Below are positions 51,241-63,655 of a stretch of 64,000 bases of DNA, in pieces; the stretch's first letter is position 1, and each line of letters starts with the position of its first letter. The stretch is from NCBI RefSeq assembly GCF_030445035.2, contig NC_080682.1:30920770-30984769 (forward strand), read 5' to 3'. The stretch is from Dasypus novemcinctus. Taxonomy: Eukaryota > Chordata > Mammalia > Cingulata > Dasypodidae. A program made the position numbers and the translations under genes. The notes under the pieces are model-generated. The model made no database searches. It saw nothing but the letters and a program-made list of their open reading frames with translations, and was not told the DNA's origin.

Positions 51241-52429
51241 CATCTATTAATTTTTTAGCTTATTAGCTTGCCTTATTTTTCCTTTAGAGAGTTTATACCT
51301 TTAATCTTAAAGAGGTGCTGAAGGGAGATCATCTTTTTTCTGTAGCTACTTCCTGCTGGCCATGGGCTGTAGTCCTTAGCTGACAAGGTATAAAAACTTT
51401 GTTATTTTATTTTGACTGGAGGAAGACAGATCTGGTATTCTGTATGAAGCTGGATTAAGTTTTCATATGACCAACAATATACCCATTCTGGAAGAAACAA
51501 ACTTAATTAGAATTTTGAGAATACATGATTTCTCTAAGGATATTGGACCACAGAAGTAGAAAATACTACGTGTCTGCAAAGGTGGCACCTTACAAAGTTG
51601 GTGGGAAAAGTTTATTTTAAAAATAAAAAGTGTTTTTTCCTCTACTACTAAAATAAAATACCTGTGTAATTAATGTCTTCACACTAAAAGTATAAAAGTA
51701 AAAAACAAAGTACTAAAAGTTAATCTAATATACAACACGTTGCCTTAAAAGTGTTTAAAAGAGATATGAAAGTCAAAACTTAGACTTCAGCATTGCCAAA
51801 GTCTCTTGTGCACTCAAACCAGGCATTCAATAGACTGCAGGGTACTTCTCTATGTGAATTACTGGCTAGATTGGTCACTGACCCCTGAAACAATAAAAGT
51901 GTCTACTGCATCTCTGGTCATGGTCCTGAAGTGTATGCGAACTACTTTGCAGTTTCAAACTCCTGCTGCAGCCAACAGTAGCTCAGTACAGTCAAAGGTA
52001 CAATGGATATCATCTCAGACTAGCACCATTTCATAATGCCAGAGCACACTATGCACCAGGCCAGTAAAATCTACTCCCTAGTTTCTCCCTAGGGTCAATG
52101 GTGCTGCAGCTTCTGTGAAGAACATATGAAGTAGAGCAATGAATACCAGAATACTGTGAGTAGAACCTAAGCATAATTGGCACTATAACTTGCTCTCATG
52201 GAGAAATAACCTATATGTTATTTCAAACTGAAGCTTAAAGCTAATAATTACAGATCAAAAAAAGACTTATGCATTAAGTAGTACATCAAATAGTATTGAG
52301 TACTGTACCTATATCCTATTCTAGATATATGTCTGATAACTATGGTAATGCTTCTAGTAAATGATATGAGAAAAAAAATTGAACATGTATTAAAAGTGCT
52401 AATCAATTTCATTTTCTAAATAGTTAATT

Positions 52430-52690
52430 AACATGTTTACAAGATAAAAATGGCCACCTTACCTAAAAGCAGTAAAGCCAACAGCTTTTTAATTGAAAAG
52501 GCCACCAAAGTAACTTGGGAACAACTGCTCACAGTCTTTACCCCACACCAGGTGAAAAATGTGCTTAAACCCAGAGCCACCAGTGGCTTACAGGTATTTG
52601 GTTAATTAATACCAGGCTCAATTACTAGAAACCCCAAAGGTGCAAATAAGGGTGTATCAAACTCTCAACCCAGGTTTCCCTCCTACCCCT
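52430..52690 (+). pseudogene. pol: ERV pol fragment (RT connection / RNase H boundary)
   Basis: In one frame it reads FLIEKATKVTWEQLLTVFTPHQV and then, after a stop, a stretch like the 'NP...TLNPATxLP' block of gammaretroviral pol. This is the tether region between RT and RNase H. It is in plus orientation, opposite to the LTR at 50573. The frame has stops, and no adjacent RT core or integrase was seen. It lies in a 3.3-kb insertion that separates two parts of an L1. Confidence 0.6.
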
Positions 52691-53189
52691 AATTCTAGCA
52701 CCTGTACTAATATTTAAACTTCCACAGTGTAAAGCAGTGTACTCAGGGTAAACAAACCAAGGCAGCTGGCTTAGGGTTAATCCTGAAAACTGATGGGTGG
52801 CTTGTTAAAAATGTACAGATATGCATTCCAGGAGCACTCTTCTGGGGAGGAATGCCCTAACCAGCTTAGCCAAATGGATTTTCAAAAAACAGTAAAAAAA
52901 AAATTATCAAAATTGTTCAAATAAGCCAAAATATATAACTTTTACTTATCGTTCTGATCACTCCCATAGCTATTAAAGCTAAAGGAATGTCCAGCTTGAT
53001 TTACTAATCCTAAATAAAATTAGCTGCACAAGAGTGCCAGTTTACCAGAAGCACCTGACAAAACACAGGGCCAGTCATTGGCAGCCTGGGATGCATCTTC
53101 AAATAACAGAGCAACAAAGTTAAGTGCCTATACCATTATCTATTACAATTATTTCTGGGGTTAACCAACAGCATAAAATAGCTTTATAT

Positions 53190-53500
53190 AAGAAACACAT
53201 AGCCCCCCCACAAGGCATAAAATAACTTTATATGAAGAAACACAACCCGCCCCTCCCCCCAGAGTTCATATCAAACCTTCATATACCATAGTATGTAACT
53301 TCTTATATCTAAAACAATATGTATATAAAAGAAAAATTTGAGACCTCACACTCGGATTACAACACTTACTGCAACCTAACATTAATCCAAGAGTGTGCTC
53401 CTGTGGTTGCCTGGATAAAGAATTTATGATTGCTACTAACATCAGGGAGCGGAAAACAGTCATGAATGCTTTTGTTTGTTATCACTTGCCCAAAAGTCCT
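53190..53500 (+). repeat. Possible LTR fragment
   Basis: A TATA-like gtatataaaag at about 53322 is followed by agagtgtgctcctgtggttgcctggataaagaatttatg, resembling R/U5 of an LTR. A C-rich cacaacccgcccctcccccc motif (53238-53257) also occurs at 50930-50957. No boundaries were determined. Confidence 0.3.
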
Positions 53501-53844
53501 TGAGCTAAAAACAGCTCCAACTGCTTTACCCCTTCCACTAATTGAAAATAGCAGAAGTAAAAACTAACAGAGTAGCATGGATTTGTGTATCTTCTCCAGG
53601 CATAAACTTTCAGCAGAAACAGTCCTGCTCTTGCCTCCAGACATTGTGATAATATAAAGTTCTAACCCAAAAATTCTTGGGCAAAATATCCAGCCCCAAA
53701 ATGTATATATACTAGTGCATCTCTGAATATAAGGAGGAATTAATTAATTTTAAAAGTTCTGCCACTTAACTGTGCTTAAGTGTAGTTTTCTCGCACAGTC
53801 TCTAACTTGCTGAACAAGTTAGTAATCCAACCACTACCACGTAC

Positions 53845-54960
53845 CCTTGGAATAATGATAAACATATAGAAACATATTGAATGGGTTTAAGAGATCAGAA
53901 ATAAACCCGTACATCTATGGCCATACACTCTTTTTAAATAATGTTAAGACTAATAAAAGTGGAAAAAATACTTACTCCAAAAATTGGTGCTGGGATATCT
54001 GAATATCCACATGTGAAGAATGAACTTGGGCACATCACATCATATCACATCATGTAAAATTAATCCACACTAGATCAAAGATCCATATGTAAGAGCTTAT
54101 GCTATAAAACTCTTAGATGATAACACACAGGTAAATCTAGGAAGAAATTATTTAGAAATCATTCCTATAAGGGAACATATACTGAAATCTTAAAATTTGA
54201 CAAATGCAAACAATCCAATTAAAAAGTGGACAGAGAATTTGAGTAGATATTCTGCAAAGATACATGAATGATCTATATAACTAACATGAAAAACTTCTGA
54301 TAATCATTAGTAACTAGGTAAATGTAAAATCAAAACTACAATTACATACCACTTCAAAGCCATTAGCATATTAAGAAAATAAAAGAAAATAAAACAGGAA
54401 ATATAAAGTGTAGACAAGGATGTAGAAAAATTGCAACCATCTTACACCATTTGTGGGATGTAAAAAATGCAGCCATTGTAGAAAACTGTTTGATGGTTCT
54501 TCAATAATTTAAACAAAGAATTACCAGACAGAAAAGCAATTCCATTTCCAGCTGTATATTTAAATAGGAATTAATACCAGTGTTCACTGTTATATTATTT
54601 CATAGCAATATATTAATAATCTTCCATCAATGGTAAGAAAAGGAAGTATGCTAAGTGAAAGAAACTAGAGAAAAGGTACTATATATATTGTTTGACACAA
54701 TTTATGTAATATACATATATGTATATATGTATATATGGCAGGGGAAGGATAGAGAAATTGAGAGGTGACTACTAAGGGATAGGGGCTTTTGCTTGTTTGT
54801 TCTTTGTTTTTCAATTTTGGGGGATTAATGAAAATGTTTTAATACATATCAAAATGATTAATACACAACTCTGTGATTATACCAAATGCTATTGATTATA
54901 CACTTTGAATGGGTTATATGGTTTACGAATATGCTGCAATAAATCTTATTTTACAAAAGT
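53845..54960 (+). repeat. L1 ORF2 C-terminus and 3' UTR (right part of interrupted L1)
   Basis: It resumes with agagatcagaaataaaccc, then tggtgctgggatatctgaatatccacatg, the ORF2 C-terminal segment, aagtgaaagaaac, then an L1 3' UTR with gggataggggctttt and agattataccaaatgc, ending in an A-rich area about 54960. It continues 50198-50572 in element order, with about 190 bp of L1 missing at the junction. Confidence 0.7.
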
Positions 54961-55784
54961 AGTTAAAACAGGAGTTCAAACAAAAGCTTGTACAAAATTG
55001 TTCATAGCAGTATATTCAAAATAACCAAAAGGTGGAATAAACCTAAGTGTCCATTGACTTGATGAATGAATAAGCAAATTGTGTTTATCTAAAGGTGCTA
55101 CACCATTTTACATTTAAACCAGCAATAAAAGAGGGTATTTGTCCATGTCCTTACCAACACTTGTTACTCTCTGTTATATAGTCACCTTAGTATGCAAAAA
55201 GTGATATCTTGTTGTGGTTTAATTTGCATTTCCATAATGATTAATGACATTGAATAATTTTTCATGTTCTTAGTGCATAATTGTATAGCTTCTCTATAGA
55301 AATGCCTATTCAAATGCTTTACACATATTTTCTTTGGAAATCAGTTAGGTATTTCTCCAAAGTATTTAATATGGAATTACCATATTAAACCCCAAAATTC
55401 AAAATCCTAGGAATATATCGAAAAGAAATGGAATAATTTATCCACAAGAAAACTTGTAGACCAATGCACATAGAAGCATTTTTCCAACAGATGTTATGTA
55501 TTAGAACAGTTATAGTTTTATAGAAGAGTACTTTTATTTTCCAGGATCCCATATTAAGTTTCCTTGTCATGTCTCCTAAGGATTCTGTTGATTTTGGTAG
55601 TTTCTCAGCATTTTCTTGTTTTGGATGACCTGACAATATTGAGGAGGAATGGTCAAGTGTTTTGTAGAATATCCCCTATTGAAATTTACCTGATGTTTCC
55701 CTCATGATTAGACTAGTTTTATGGGTTTGGGGAGGAATATCAGAGAAATAAAGCACCATTTTCACAATAACATATCAATGGTAC

Positions 55785-56222
55785 TGTTGGGAGTCCCAGA
55801 CAAACTCAGGAGTCATTTCTCAGCCATTGTCTAACCCCATCCCTTTCAGTACAGTTCCATTCCTTGGTCTGAGGGAATAGTAAGGTCTAGTGGAGTGGTC
55901 TGATTGTACCTTGAACCTAAAACTGTGAACAGGCATCTCCAGTTGCTTATTACGGCAGTAATTCTGTAGAAAGTTGCTTGATACGTGCTTTTTGCTCAGT
56001 AGCAGGCCCCTTCACTCTGAAGAGTACAAAAACCCAGCTTTTCGGCATTGCAATCATCCCTCTACAGAGTTGCTACCCACCAACACTGACCCAAGGAGTG
56101 TTGATCAGCGATTATGGGACCTATAACCCTGCTCCTTTGGACCCTTTGTGATGTGTAAGTAATAAAATAGTACTTGATTGAAAATCTCTGTTGTGGCTGA
56201 TTTGTGTTCCTATAATGCAACA
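55785..56222 (+). mobile_element. Solo LTR
   Basis: It begins tgttgggagtcccag and ends aatgcaaca (438 bp). A TATA-like agtacaaaaaccc (about 56022) and taataaaatag (poly-A signal, 56159-56169) are in the right order. On both sides, antisense L1 3' UTR sequence continues (gaggaatatcagagaaataaag before, tttggcagatttctcc after), so the LTR was inserted there. No clear 4-6 bp duplication is visible. Confidence 0.65.
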
Positions 56223-56969
56223 TAAAACAACTCACTCCACGGGTGTATATAAGCAGTATTATTTATTTCTATTGTTTTGGTGCTGATTCTTAGCTGACAC
56301 AGCATTTGGCAGATTTCTCCATTGTAGAGTTATTTATATAAGCATTATGTATATGTGTTAAATTTTGGAGCACGTCTTACTTTCTGGTACTATAAGAAGA
56401 TTCAAGTTAATCTTGTATATTTCTAGAATCAACCATTTTTCCAAAAGGGCATCATTCAATTTAATGGGAAATTATATTAACAACCAAGGTATGGCACTAG
56501 GTATATTCATTGCAAATGAGGTTTCATTGCTTCTAGGTTCTCTCAGTTGATTGAACAAACAAATATATGTGTGTAGACTAACCTGTCAGAAGTGTGTGTG
56601 TACATATACATATATATGGAAATAGATATATAGATATATAGATAGGTAGATATGTATAACCATATGTATAAACATAATACAACTTCATACTGATGTGTCC
56701 AATTCTAAATCATTACCACATATATCATAAGTAAAATTTTCATAATAGCCAAAAAGTGAAACATCTGAAATTCCTGAAATTGTTCAATATATCAACAAAA
56801 TATGATGTATATCCACAATGGAATATTAGCCAACAATAAAAAGAAATGAAGATTGATATGCAAGAACATGGATAAACCTCAAAAACAAAATGCTAAGTGA
56901 GACATCTCAGACACAAAGACCATTTTTTTAAATTCTGTTTATATTATGGTCCAGAATAAGCGTTTGCTT

Positions 56970-56989
56970 AGATAGATAGACAGATAGAG

Positions 56990-57037
<48 letters not shown>

Positions 57038-57042
57038 GTAGA
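56970..57042. repeat. (TAGA)n microsatellite
   Basis: About 17 tandem tetranucleotide units with one interruption (cagatagagt), lying in L1 3' UTR sequence. Confidence 0.95.
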
Positions 57043-57532
57043 TTAGTATTTGCTTAGGGTTGGGAGGAGAGGGAGATATTGACTTCAATAAGTATGAGAT
57101 TCCTTTCTTGGAGTGATGAAATATTCTAACATTAGATTGTGATGATGGTTTCACAAATCTGTAAAAAAATAATGGAAACTATTGCACACAGACTTTAAAG
57201 GAGTAAATATAAGGGTGTGTCAACCATATATCATAAATATTATTAACCTAAACCTCCTTTAATAATAAATAGATAAATGGATAATCAATCAACCAATCAA
57301 TCATTCCTAGCCTTGGGGTTAGGAAATTCAAACATTTTAAAAATTTTGCTTTACAAGTAAACCCACATAGTGATTATTCATTCTGTTTGAATCTACTCAT
57401 TCCAACAATAGTGAAATTAATAGTGCCATAGATACTGAACAATTATTTGATGTAAATTAATGTTTATGTAATAAAACCCTCAAGAGAATATGATATGATG
57501 GATACTCCATATGATTGGCACATCTACATCAG

Positions 57533-57584
57533 TCTCTATCTCTATCTATCTATCATCTATCTATCTATCTATCTATCTATCTAA
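57533..57584. repeat. (TCTA)n microsatellite
   Basis: About 11 units of tcta/atct with two interruptions. It is the reverse complement motif of the (TAGA)n repeat 490 bp upstream. Confidence 0.95.
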
Positions 57585-57594
57585 ACATTTTTAT

Positions 57595-57720
57595 CAATTT
57601 CTATTAACCTAAAAACCAACATATTACTTAAAGGGGGAAACCTAAAGATATCTTCACTAAGATCAGAAACAAGTCAAAGATCTATATCTGTGTCTTATCA
57701 GACTATGCCCTGCCATAACA
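57595..57720 (+). repeat. Diverged L1 ORF2 fragment
   Basis: Gaaacctaaagatatcttcactaagatcagaaacaagtcaaag resembles the L1 ORF2 segment just before the GCPLSP motif. No readable frame remains and the extent is uncertain. Confidence 0.45.
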
Positions 57721-60049
57721 ACAGCATCCAGAACAATGTCAGATCCATTGAAATGTATGAAAAAGTACTTCTGAATATATCAATGAACTCTTTCAATCCT
57801 TCATATATTAAGAGAAAAAAACAAGAGTTTAGAAGATTCATGACAATTTAGAAATATGTTATTAATAAGATTACTACAAAATAAATTCATGGAATATTTA
57901 CAAAAACAGAAATCACATTTGGCTACAAAACAACCATAAGAATAGGATTTGATCATCAATTTTAATTCTAAAAACATAGACAATAATAACAATGAAAAAT
58001 CCCATTTATATGAATATAAAAAAATTAAAAATTATAATTGCACAAAAAGGAAATATCAACTATTAACACAGAATGTTACAACATAAATAGAACACTAGAA
58101 GGGAGGTGAAAAATTGCTGTCAAACCATGAATATATATATTTATATATATTAATAAATGTATATATTTTATATTAATAAAGACAATTAGAATAAAGAAAG
58201 ATCTCTTTTCTATAAACAACTAAGAAAGAAAGAACAAGAAACTATAGGGAAAGCAACATAAAGAAATATAAAGAGAAATTCAGAAGAAAGTGAGAGATTT
58301 TTATAATTATATATTTTATTTCATATACCTAGAATGGGTATGATATTTAATTTAATGGAGATGAGAGATAGTACCTAGTTAAGCTTTTAAACCTTCTAGA
58401 TGATGTCATATGCAAGATAAAGAGTACAAGAGGAATTAAGAAAACAAGCTAATTCATACAAGCTTATGTACTATTTAGCTCCCATTCTTTCTTTTCCAAT
58501 CTCTTCATTCCACCAATTTGCCAAGACTCTATTCATTCCTTTAAAAAACATGCCAGTGTCATTAACAAAGAAGTCACCCTTCTGTGCACAAAGCAGGAGA
58601 ATTACTTTTCCCTCAATTCCCTGGTGCATTTAAGGGTCCAGGTGCCAAGAGTCTTACAACTTGTTTAATATGCACAATTAATATCAGCATCTAGTTGTTT
58701 GCCTCTCTTAAGTGAAGATAGAAACTTTGCAACAGCTAGATTTCTGATTACAAACCAGAGAAATCCAAGTCAAATACACTAAATCAAGATAGAAGAACAT
58801 GTAACCTGAATAATGCCGTGTTTCATAGGAACGACAGAAAATGCAAGAGACCGAGTTCAGAAGCTGGGAAAAGGGAACAACTTGAAGTCAGTGCACACAT
58901 ATAACACAGCACAATATCTCCTTATATCATATCTGCTACTATTTATACATTGGTGCATTTTTCCACTGTGACCCTGAAGTCAAGACTCTACCTTTTTTTC
59001 CATCCAATATGCAAGAAGTTATGACAAGAATTCCAAAGTTATGGAGGATGGAATGACATTCTGGTTTTTATTCAGTCATAGTGAAGGGTTATGATTGGTC
59101 CATTTTAAGTATATCATCCACTGTTGAAACAATCTACTGTGACCAGGTATATAATGACAATGTGCAAGGTTGGGGATGGAAATGAAGGAAAGTTGATAGA
59201 CAATGCATGTAGGGGTTGAATAGAAAAAGCAATCCTTTTATATTGATTAGATTAAGCTAAACAGAAAAATATGAAACTCCTGTGATTCTAAGATTTGGGG
59301 GTCTTAATGAATAATCCAGGACAGGGGTTCCAAGTTTAATGCTCCACTCTAAACAATCATGCAGAAACAGGTGACTTTGTCATTTTTCACTGGTGGCTTG
59401 CATAGTTGTTCTGGTCATTATAAGGTGAACCAGCCAAAGAGGGAAGAAGTGGGAGTCCAGGAGGGGATGTCCTCTTAAGCAAGAGAGTTAAAATTTTTGC
59501 ACATTGCCTTCTTTCCCATTCATTGCCAAGAACTGTGTCATACAGTCATTTAAGCTGCAGTACAAGCTTCAGAATAGAGCCACATCCTAGCTGTGATTGT
59601 ATTATCAAAAGAGAGAAGAATGGAATTTAATAGAGGGTTATCAGTCAATGCACAATAGAATCAATCACAATTTTTAAAGGTATAAATAGAAGATTATGTA
59701 ATCTACTAATTGTCAAGGAATACAATTTCATTGAAGACACAAAGCATTAACAGTTTCAAAATGTTTGTAAAACAAAACAATGTTTTCTCTTAATCCTCAC
59801 AAAATCTTCACTTGTGGAGTTCCCCCAATTGAAGCCACACACTGAATTATTAATACAGCATTAAGTTTCTTTGTGTAAAAAAAATTTGTACAGAGTAATA
59901 AAAATTTTTAAGCAAGGTATATTAACATTAAACAGAAACCTACTGGTTATTTTCCTCTACATCTTGACAGAGCCACTGATTAATATCAGCAATTAAATAG
60001 TTGAGTTTCTAATTTTTCATATCAAGCATCTTATTTTTTGCTATGGTAA
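57721..60049. other. AT-rich intergenic DNA
   Basis: No gene was identified. Decayed L1 may extend to about 58270. A block at 59280-59640 is less AT-rich but has no recognisable family or frame. Confidence 0.4.
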
Positions 60050-60385
60050 GAATTTTATCTGAGTACCCTGAAAGACAGATGCTGAAGATGGTCTTTGGCA
60101 CTTACACTGGCAAGCTGAGCTTCTGCTTGAATACTTTTGTGATTTACAGATAGAAGTTGTCACAGTACAGAATGACCTGGACCACATTGGCTACCACAGC
60201 AGTGAGGTCAAAGAAGCCCTCAGAATAAAAGCACCAGAACCAGTTGACAAAATACAAAGCACAGGAGAGGCCCAGGAAGAACAGGTAGTGGGTGGTGATG
60301 GACTCTACCTGCCCATCTTCCTGATGATAAAGAGTTGTGTGAGGATAGCCACTGACTCAAACTTGATGGAAACCATGAAGTGATT
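60050..60385 (-). pseudogene. KDELR2: Processed pseudogene of KDEL receptor (KDELR2-like), 5'-truncated
   Basis: KDEL receptors retrieve ER-resident proteins from the Golgi. The minus strand reads [11 protein letters not shown], then after a one-base shift [43 protein letters not shown], stop, ITKVFKQKLSLPV, which tracks the C-terminal third of the parent protein. The parent's terminal residues KLSLPA are nearly kept. The rest of the gene is absent, no intron-like gaps appear, and a likely 3' UTR follows on the left, so this is a truncated retrocopy. KDELR2 rather than KDELR1/3 is judged from recalled sequence (THYLFFLGL). It is dead: one frameshift and one in-frame stop are visible. Confidence 0.8.
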
Positions 60386-60477
60386 TAAGGGTGAAAAAAT
60401 GATTCAATTTACATAGTAGAATAATAAAACAAATATCTCTCATGGAATAAGAAGGGGGGGATTGGTGAAAGTGTGTA

Positions 60478-61035
60478 TATTAGTCAGCCAAAGGGGCGCT
60501 GATGCAAAATACTAGAAATTGGTTGGTTTTTATAAAGGGTATTTATTTGTGGTAGGAGTTTACAGATACCAGGCTATAAAGCCTAAGTTACTTCCTTCAC
60601 CAAAGTCTCTTTTCACTTGTTAGAGCAAGATGGCTGCTGATGGCTGTGAGGGTCCGGGCTTCTGAGTTTCTCCCTTCCAGGGTCTTGCTTCTTTCTGGGC
60701 TCAGGGTTCCCTTCTTCTCAAGGCTTGCTTTTCTTTCCTCTGTGTGTGTTTACTTCCCAGGGTTCCAGCTTAAGACTTCAGCACCAAACTCCAGTATCAA
60801 AATTCCAACATTAAGAACTCCCAATTCTGCCTTTTTCCATGCCTTTTATCTGTGAATATTCACCCACCTAAGGATGGGAACTCAATGCCCTACTGACACA
60901 AGAGGTTTACATAATTACTTAATCAATTAAACCTCTGAATCTAATATAATCTAATATGCCCAGAGGAAAAGATCAGTTTACAAACATAATCCAATATTTC
61001 TTTTTGGAATTCATTAATCATATCTAACTGTTACT
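60478..61035 (-). mobile_element. LTR-like element of the same family as 35646-36349
   Basis: The right end (plus strand) has cattaatcatatctaactgttac and the left end tatattagtcagccaaaggg. The layout is shared with the 35.6-kb copy: ggtttttataaagggtatttattt, a ctaatataatctaat block, and gaggaaaagatcagtttacaaacataatccaat. On the minus strand, AATAAA sits near the end (caaataaataccc), as in an LTR. No flanking duplication was resolved. The ORF 60640-60855 is not a gene. Confidence 0.6.
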
Positions 61036-61161
61036 GTTGGGGAGCACTAAAAATGGAAAATAATTTTAGAAGAATATTTTAGTTCATAAAGAAATATTAA
61101 GGATGGGAAATAAGGAAGTTCATACGGAAATAGAAAGAAATTAGTGGAATTAATTAATATT

Positions 61162-61543
61162 AAGAAATAGCCGGGAAACGGACTTGGCCCAGTAGTTAGG
61201 GCGTCAGTCTACCACATGGGAGGTCTGTGGTTCAAACCCCGGGCCTCCTTGACCCGTGTGGAGCTGGCCCATGTGCAGTGCTGATGCATGCAAGGAGTGC
61301 CATGCCACGCAGGAGTGTCCCCCGCGTAGGGGAGCCCCACGCGCAAGGAGTGCACCCGTAAGGAGAGCCGCCCAGCAAGAAAGAAAGTACAGCCTGCCCA
61401 GGAATGGCGCCCAAGCCACTGATGACAACAGAAGTGGACAAAGAAACAAGACGCAGCAAATAGACACAGAGAACAGACAACCGGGGGGGGGGGGGGGGTT
61501 AAGAAATAAATAAATCATCTTTAAAAAAAAAAAAGAAATAGCC
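61162..61543 (+). mobile_element. DAS-SINE with 11-bp target-site duplication
   Basis: It starts gggaaacggacttggcccag (box A region), with box B ggttcaaacccc at 61231-61242. The body has caaggagtgc, gcctgcccaggaatggcg and ends atcatctttaaaaaaaa. Duplication aagaaatagcc at 61162-61172 and 61533-61543 is exact, so the insertion is 61173-61532. A run of 16 G (61483-61498) lies just before the tail. It is better preserved than the 41-kb copy and so younger. ORFs in it are spurious. Confidence 0.93.
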
Positions 61544-63449
61544 AACCTGATATGTTGACTGGCCAGAGAAGATTTGTAAAAAATATGGTAAATGTAAATA
61601 TGTCAATTATTTTAATGTGGTTGACTTCTTCTGTGATAACATTGAGAATTAAAAATGAAAAAAAAGTTTGGGCTAGTTAATATCTTCTCCCACATGTATT
61701 ATTTCAATAACATCTCAACTGATCTTCCTAATTCTACTCTTATAAAACCTGAATTATATTGTGTTCTTTTTTCATGTATCTTTTCTCTGATAATACTCAA
61801 GGGTACCTATGGAAGAAAAAGTGAAGAATCTGATGATGACTTAGAAAAATTAGATTATATGGGTGTAAATTATTGGGTCCCTAAAAAACTCCAGAGTGCT
61901 CTACGTGCATAGTCCCATACTTAGACCTGAGTGTGCATCTGTAACAAGACAAATGTCTTGTTCTCAAGGAATTCATTATAAGGAGACAAATTTTGGGAAA
62001 GAAAAATTTCCACTTAATATATGAAAGGTAAAAATAAAAATTTTACAGGAGGGTTGCCAACACTGCATTAGAAATATCTAACTCTGTCTGTGGGAATAAA
62101 AGGTCACTTTTCATAAGATATCAAATACCCAGTTGATTCTAAAAGATGAACACAAGCTTGGCAGGCAAATATTGAGGCAAATACATAGTGTTCAAAAATG
62201 TCTGGGTGTGTTTATCACAGTACCTCATAGATTTAGATGCTTACTGAAGCTTCAATGAATAGAGAAAAATTGAACGCATTCATTATTTTGCATAAGCTTA
62301 CCAAAAGAATTGTAACTCTTTTCTCTCTCCTATTCGTCTTTACTCCTTCATAATGTCATTTTCCCATCATCACCTTTCAGGCATAGAAAACTCTGAAACC
62401 CAGTATATAACATCCCTTTTTCCAAACTCCTCAGCTTCCCCCTCCTCCCCTTCTTATTTGAATACCTTTAAATAAAGATTGATTTTTCTCAGCAAAAACA
62501 GAAGCCTTTAATAAATAAACAACCTTGCCAATGCATAAACTCTACGTCATTTCCAAGTTACATTCTTTGTGATTAAGAAGTGGAATTTTATTCAATTCAA
62601 ATTTAGTGTCCTCAGATTTCATTTGTAGATAAGGCATTACTCTATTTTCTGTAACAATTCTAAGACTGTGAATGCCTTATACAATCTTTCCCTATTAGAA
62701 AATTGCTGTACTCTCCAAAGGTGGAGAGGATGAGAAAAATCATACAAAGGAGTGGCTGAGAGTTTAATGCTTCCCAGACCATTTTCCATAGAGAGAAACT
62801 CCAACACAGCACTAATCCAAACAAAAACCTCCTCAGTTCTCAGTTTTGTTTTAAATAACAACATGATGAACAGATCATTGCATTTAAGAAAATGCAAGCT
62901 AGCAAGGAGAAAAGACACCCCCACAATGAATAAGGGAGCTCTTTCACATCTAAAGAGTACTGATTGATTTAAAAGTGAAGGATGTGCTTCAGGGAAAAAT
63001 AAGAATGACTAGCTTTGCCACCTAAATAATTTAAATGCAAACATTTATATAACTTAAGAACATTTTCTTTATAGAAAAAGCAACCTACTCTGATTTCTTC
63101 CCATGTTAATAGACAAGTCCTTATTATTCTTTCCTGCTTATTTATTGGAGTGCCTCCTTATTTAATTCTAATAATAAAAAACCATCAAAGATAATGCTTC
63201 ATCCAATCAGATTTATTAATGAGATGACTCTTCTGAACTTGAAATATACAGACAGTACCACAAAGAATCAGTCTTTCATTTTTATGATAGTAAATGACAT
63301 GAAATCATTTTGCTTTTGTGAAGAGTTTCATATCTCTTAGAAGCTTACTGATATTATTAGAATATTAAATTCAAAATAATGTTCTCCTGAAAATTTATAT
63401 GAAATTCTCTGTGATATTGATTGACAGTATGGATTATGATATTATGCTG
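61544..63449. other. Intergenic DNA, no gene recognised
   Basis: Open frames at 61655, 62637 and 62752 show no similarity I can name. The area is AT-rich with scattered A-runs. Confidence 0.4.
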
Positions 63450-63655
63450 CTCAGATGTAAGTTACTGAGGTCATACACTAGCTTCTTGAAACTGTGCATA
63501 TTATTTGATTTTGCTATGCCTCTAGCTCCTCATGTAAAACGTGCATAATAACAGTACCTATTTCATTTACACATCATTAAATGAGATAATACAGATAAAG
63601 TTATTAACATTGTTTTTGTCATATAATATTTAAAAACTATCAGCAATAAAATATA
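63450..63655 (+). repeat. MIR SINE fragment
   Basis: The order gctcctcatgtaaaacgtgcataataacagtacctatttcat and ttaaatgagataatacagataaag follows the 3' half of MIR. Confidence 0.65.

Larger units (their letters stand above)
54961..57250 (+). mobile_element. Nested L1 block
   Basis: Plus-strand L1 ORF2 pieces lie at 54965-55080, 55380-55485 and 56735-57250. The last includes tggaatattagccaacaataaaaag and L1M-like 3' UTR. Between them lie an antisense L1 ORF2 piece (55085-55375, with tttaatttgcatttcc) and an antisense old L1 3' UTR (55500-55784, resuming at 56223-56690), itself interrupted by a solo LTR. The sequence therefore records at least three insertion layers. Confidence 0.65.

Noticed and set aside
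56970..57042. CRISPR-like spaced repeat
   Set aside because: It is a plain tetranucleotide microsatellite without spacers, in a mammalian genome.
61173..61250. Possible tRNA gene (box A and B)
   Set aside because: It is the tRNA-derived head of a SINE with poly-A tail and target duplication, not a free tRNA gene.
61204..61545. Frames of 82-113 codons on both strands
   Set aside because: They are within the DAS-SINE at 61173-61532; one runs through the G16 run.
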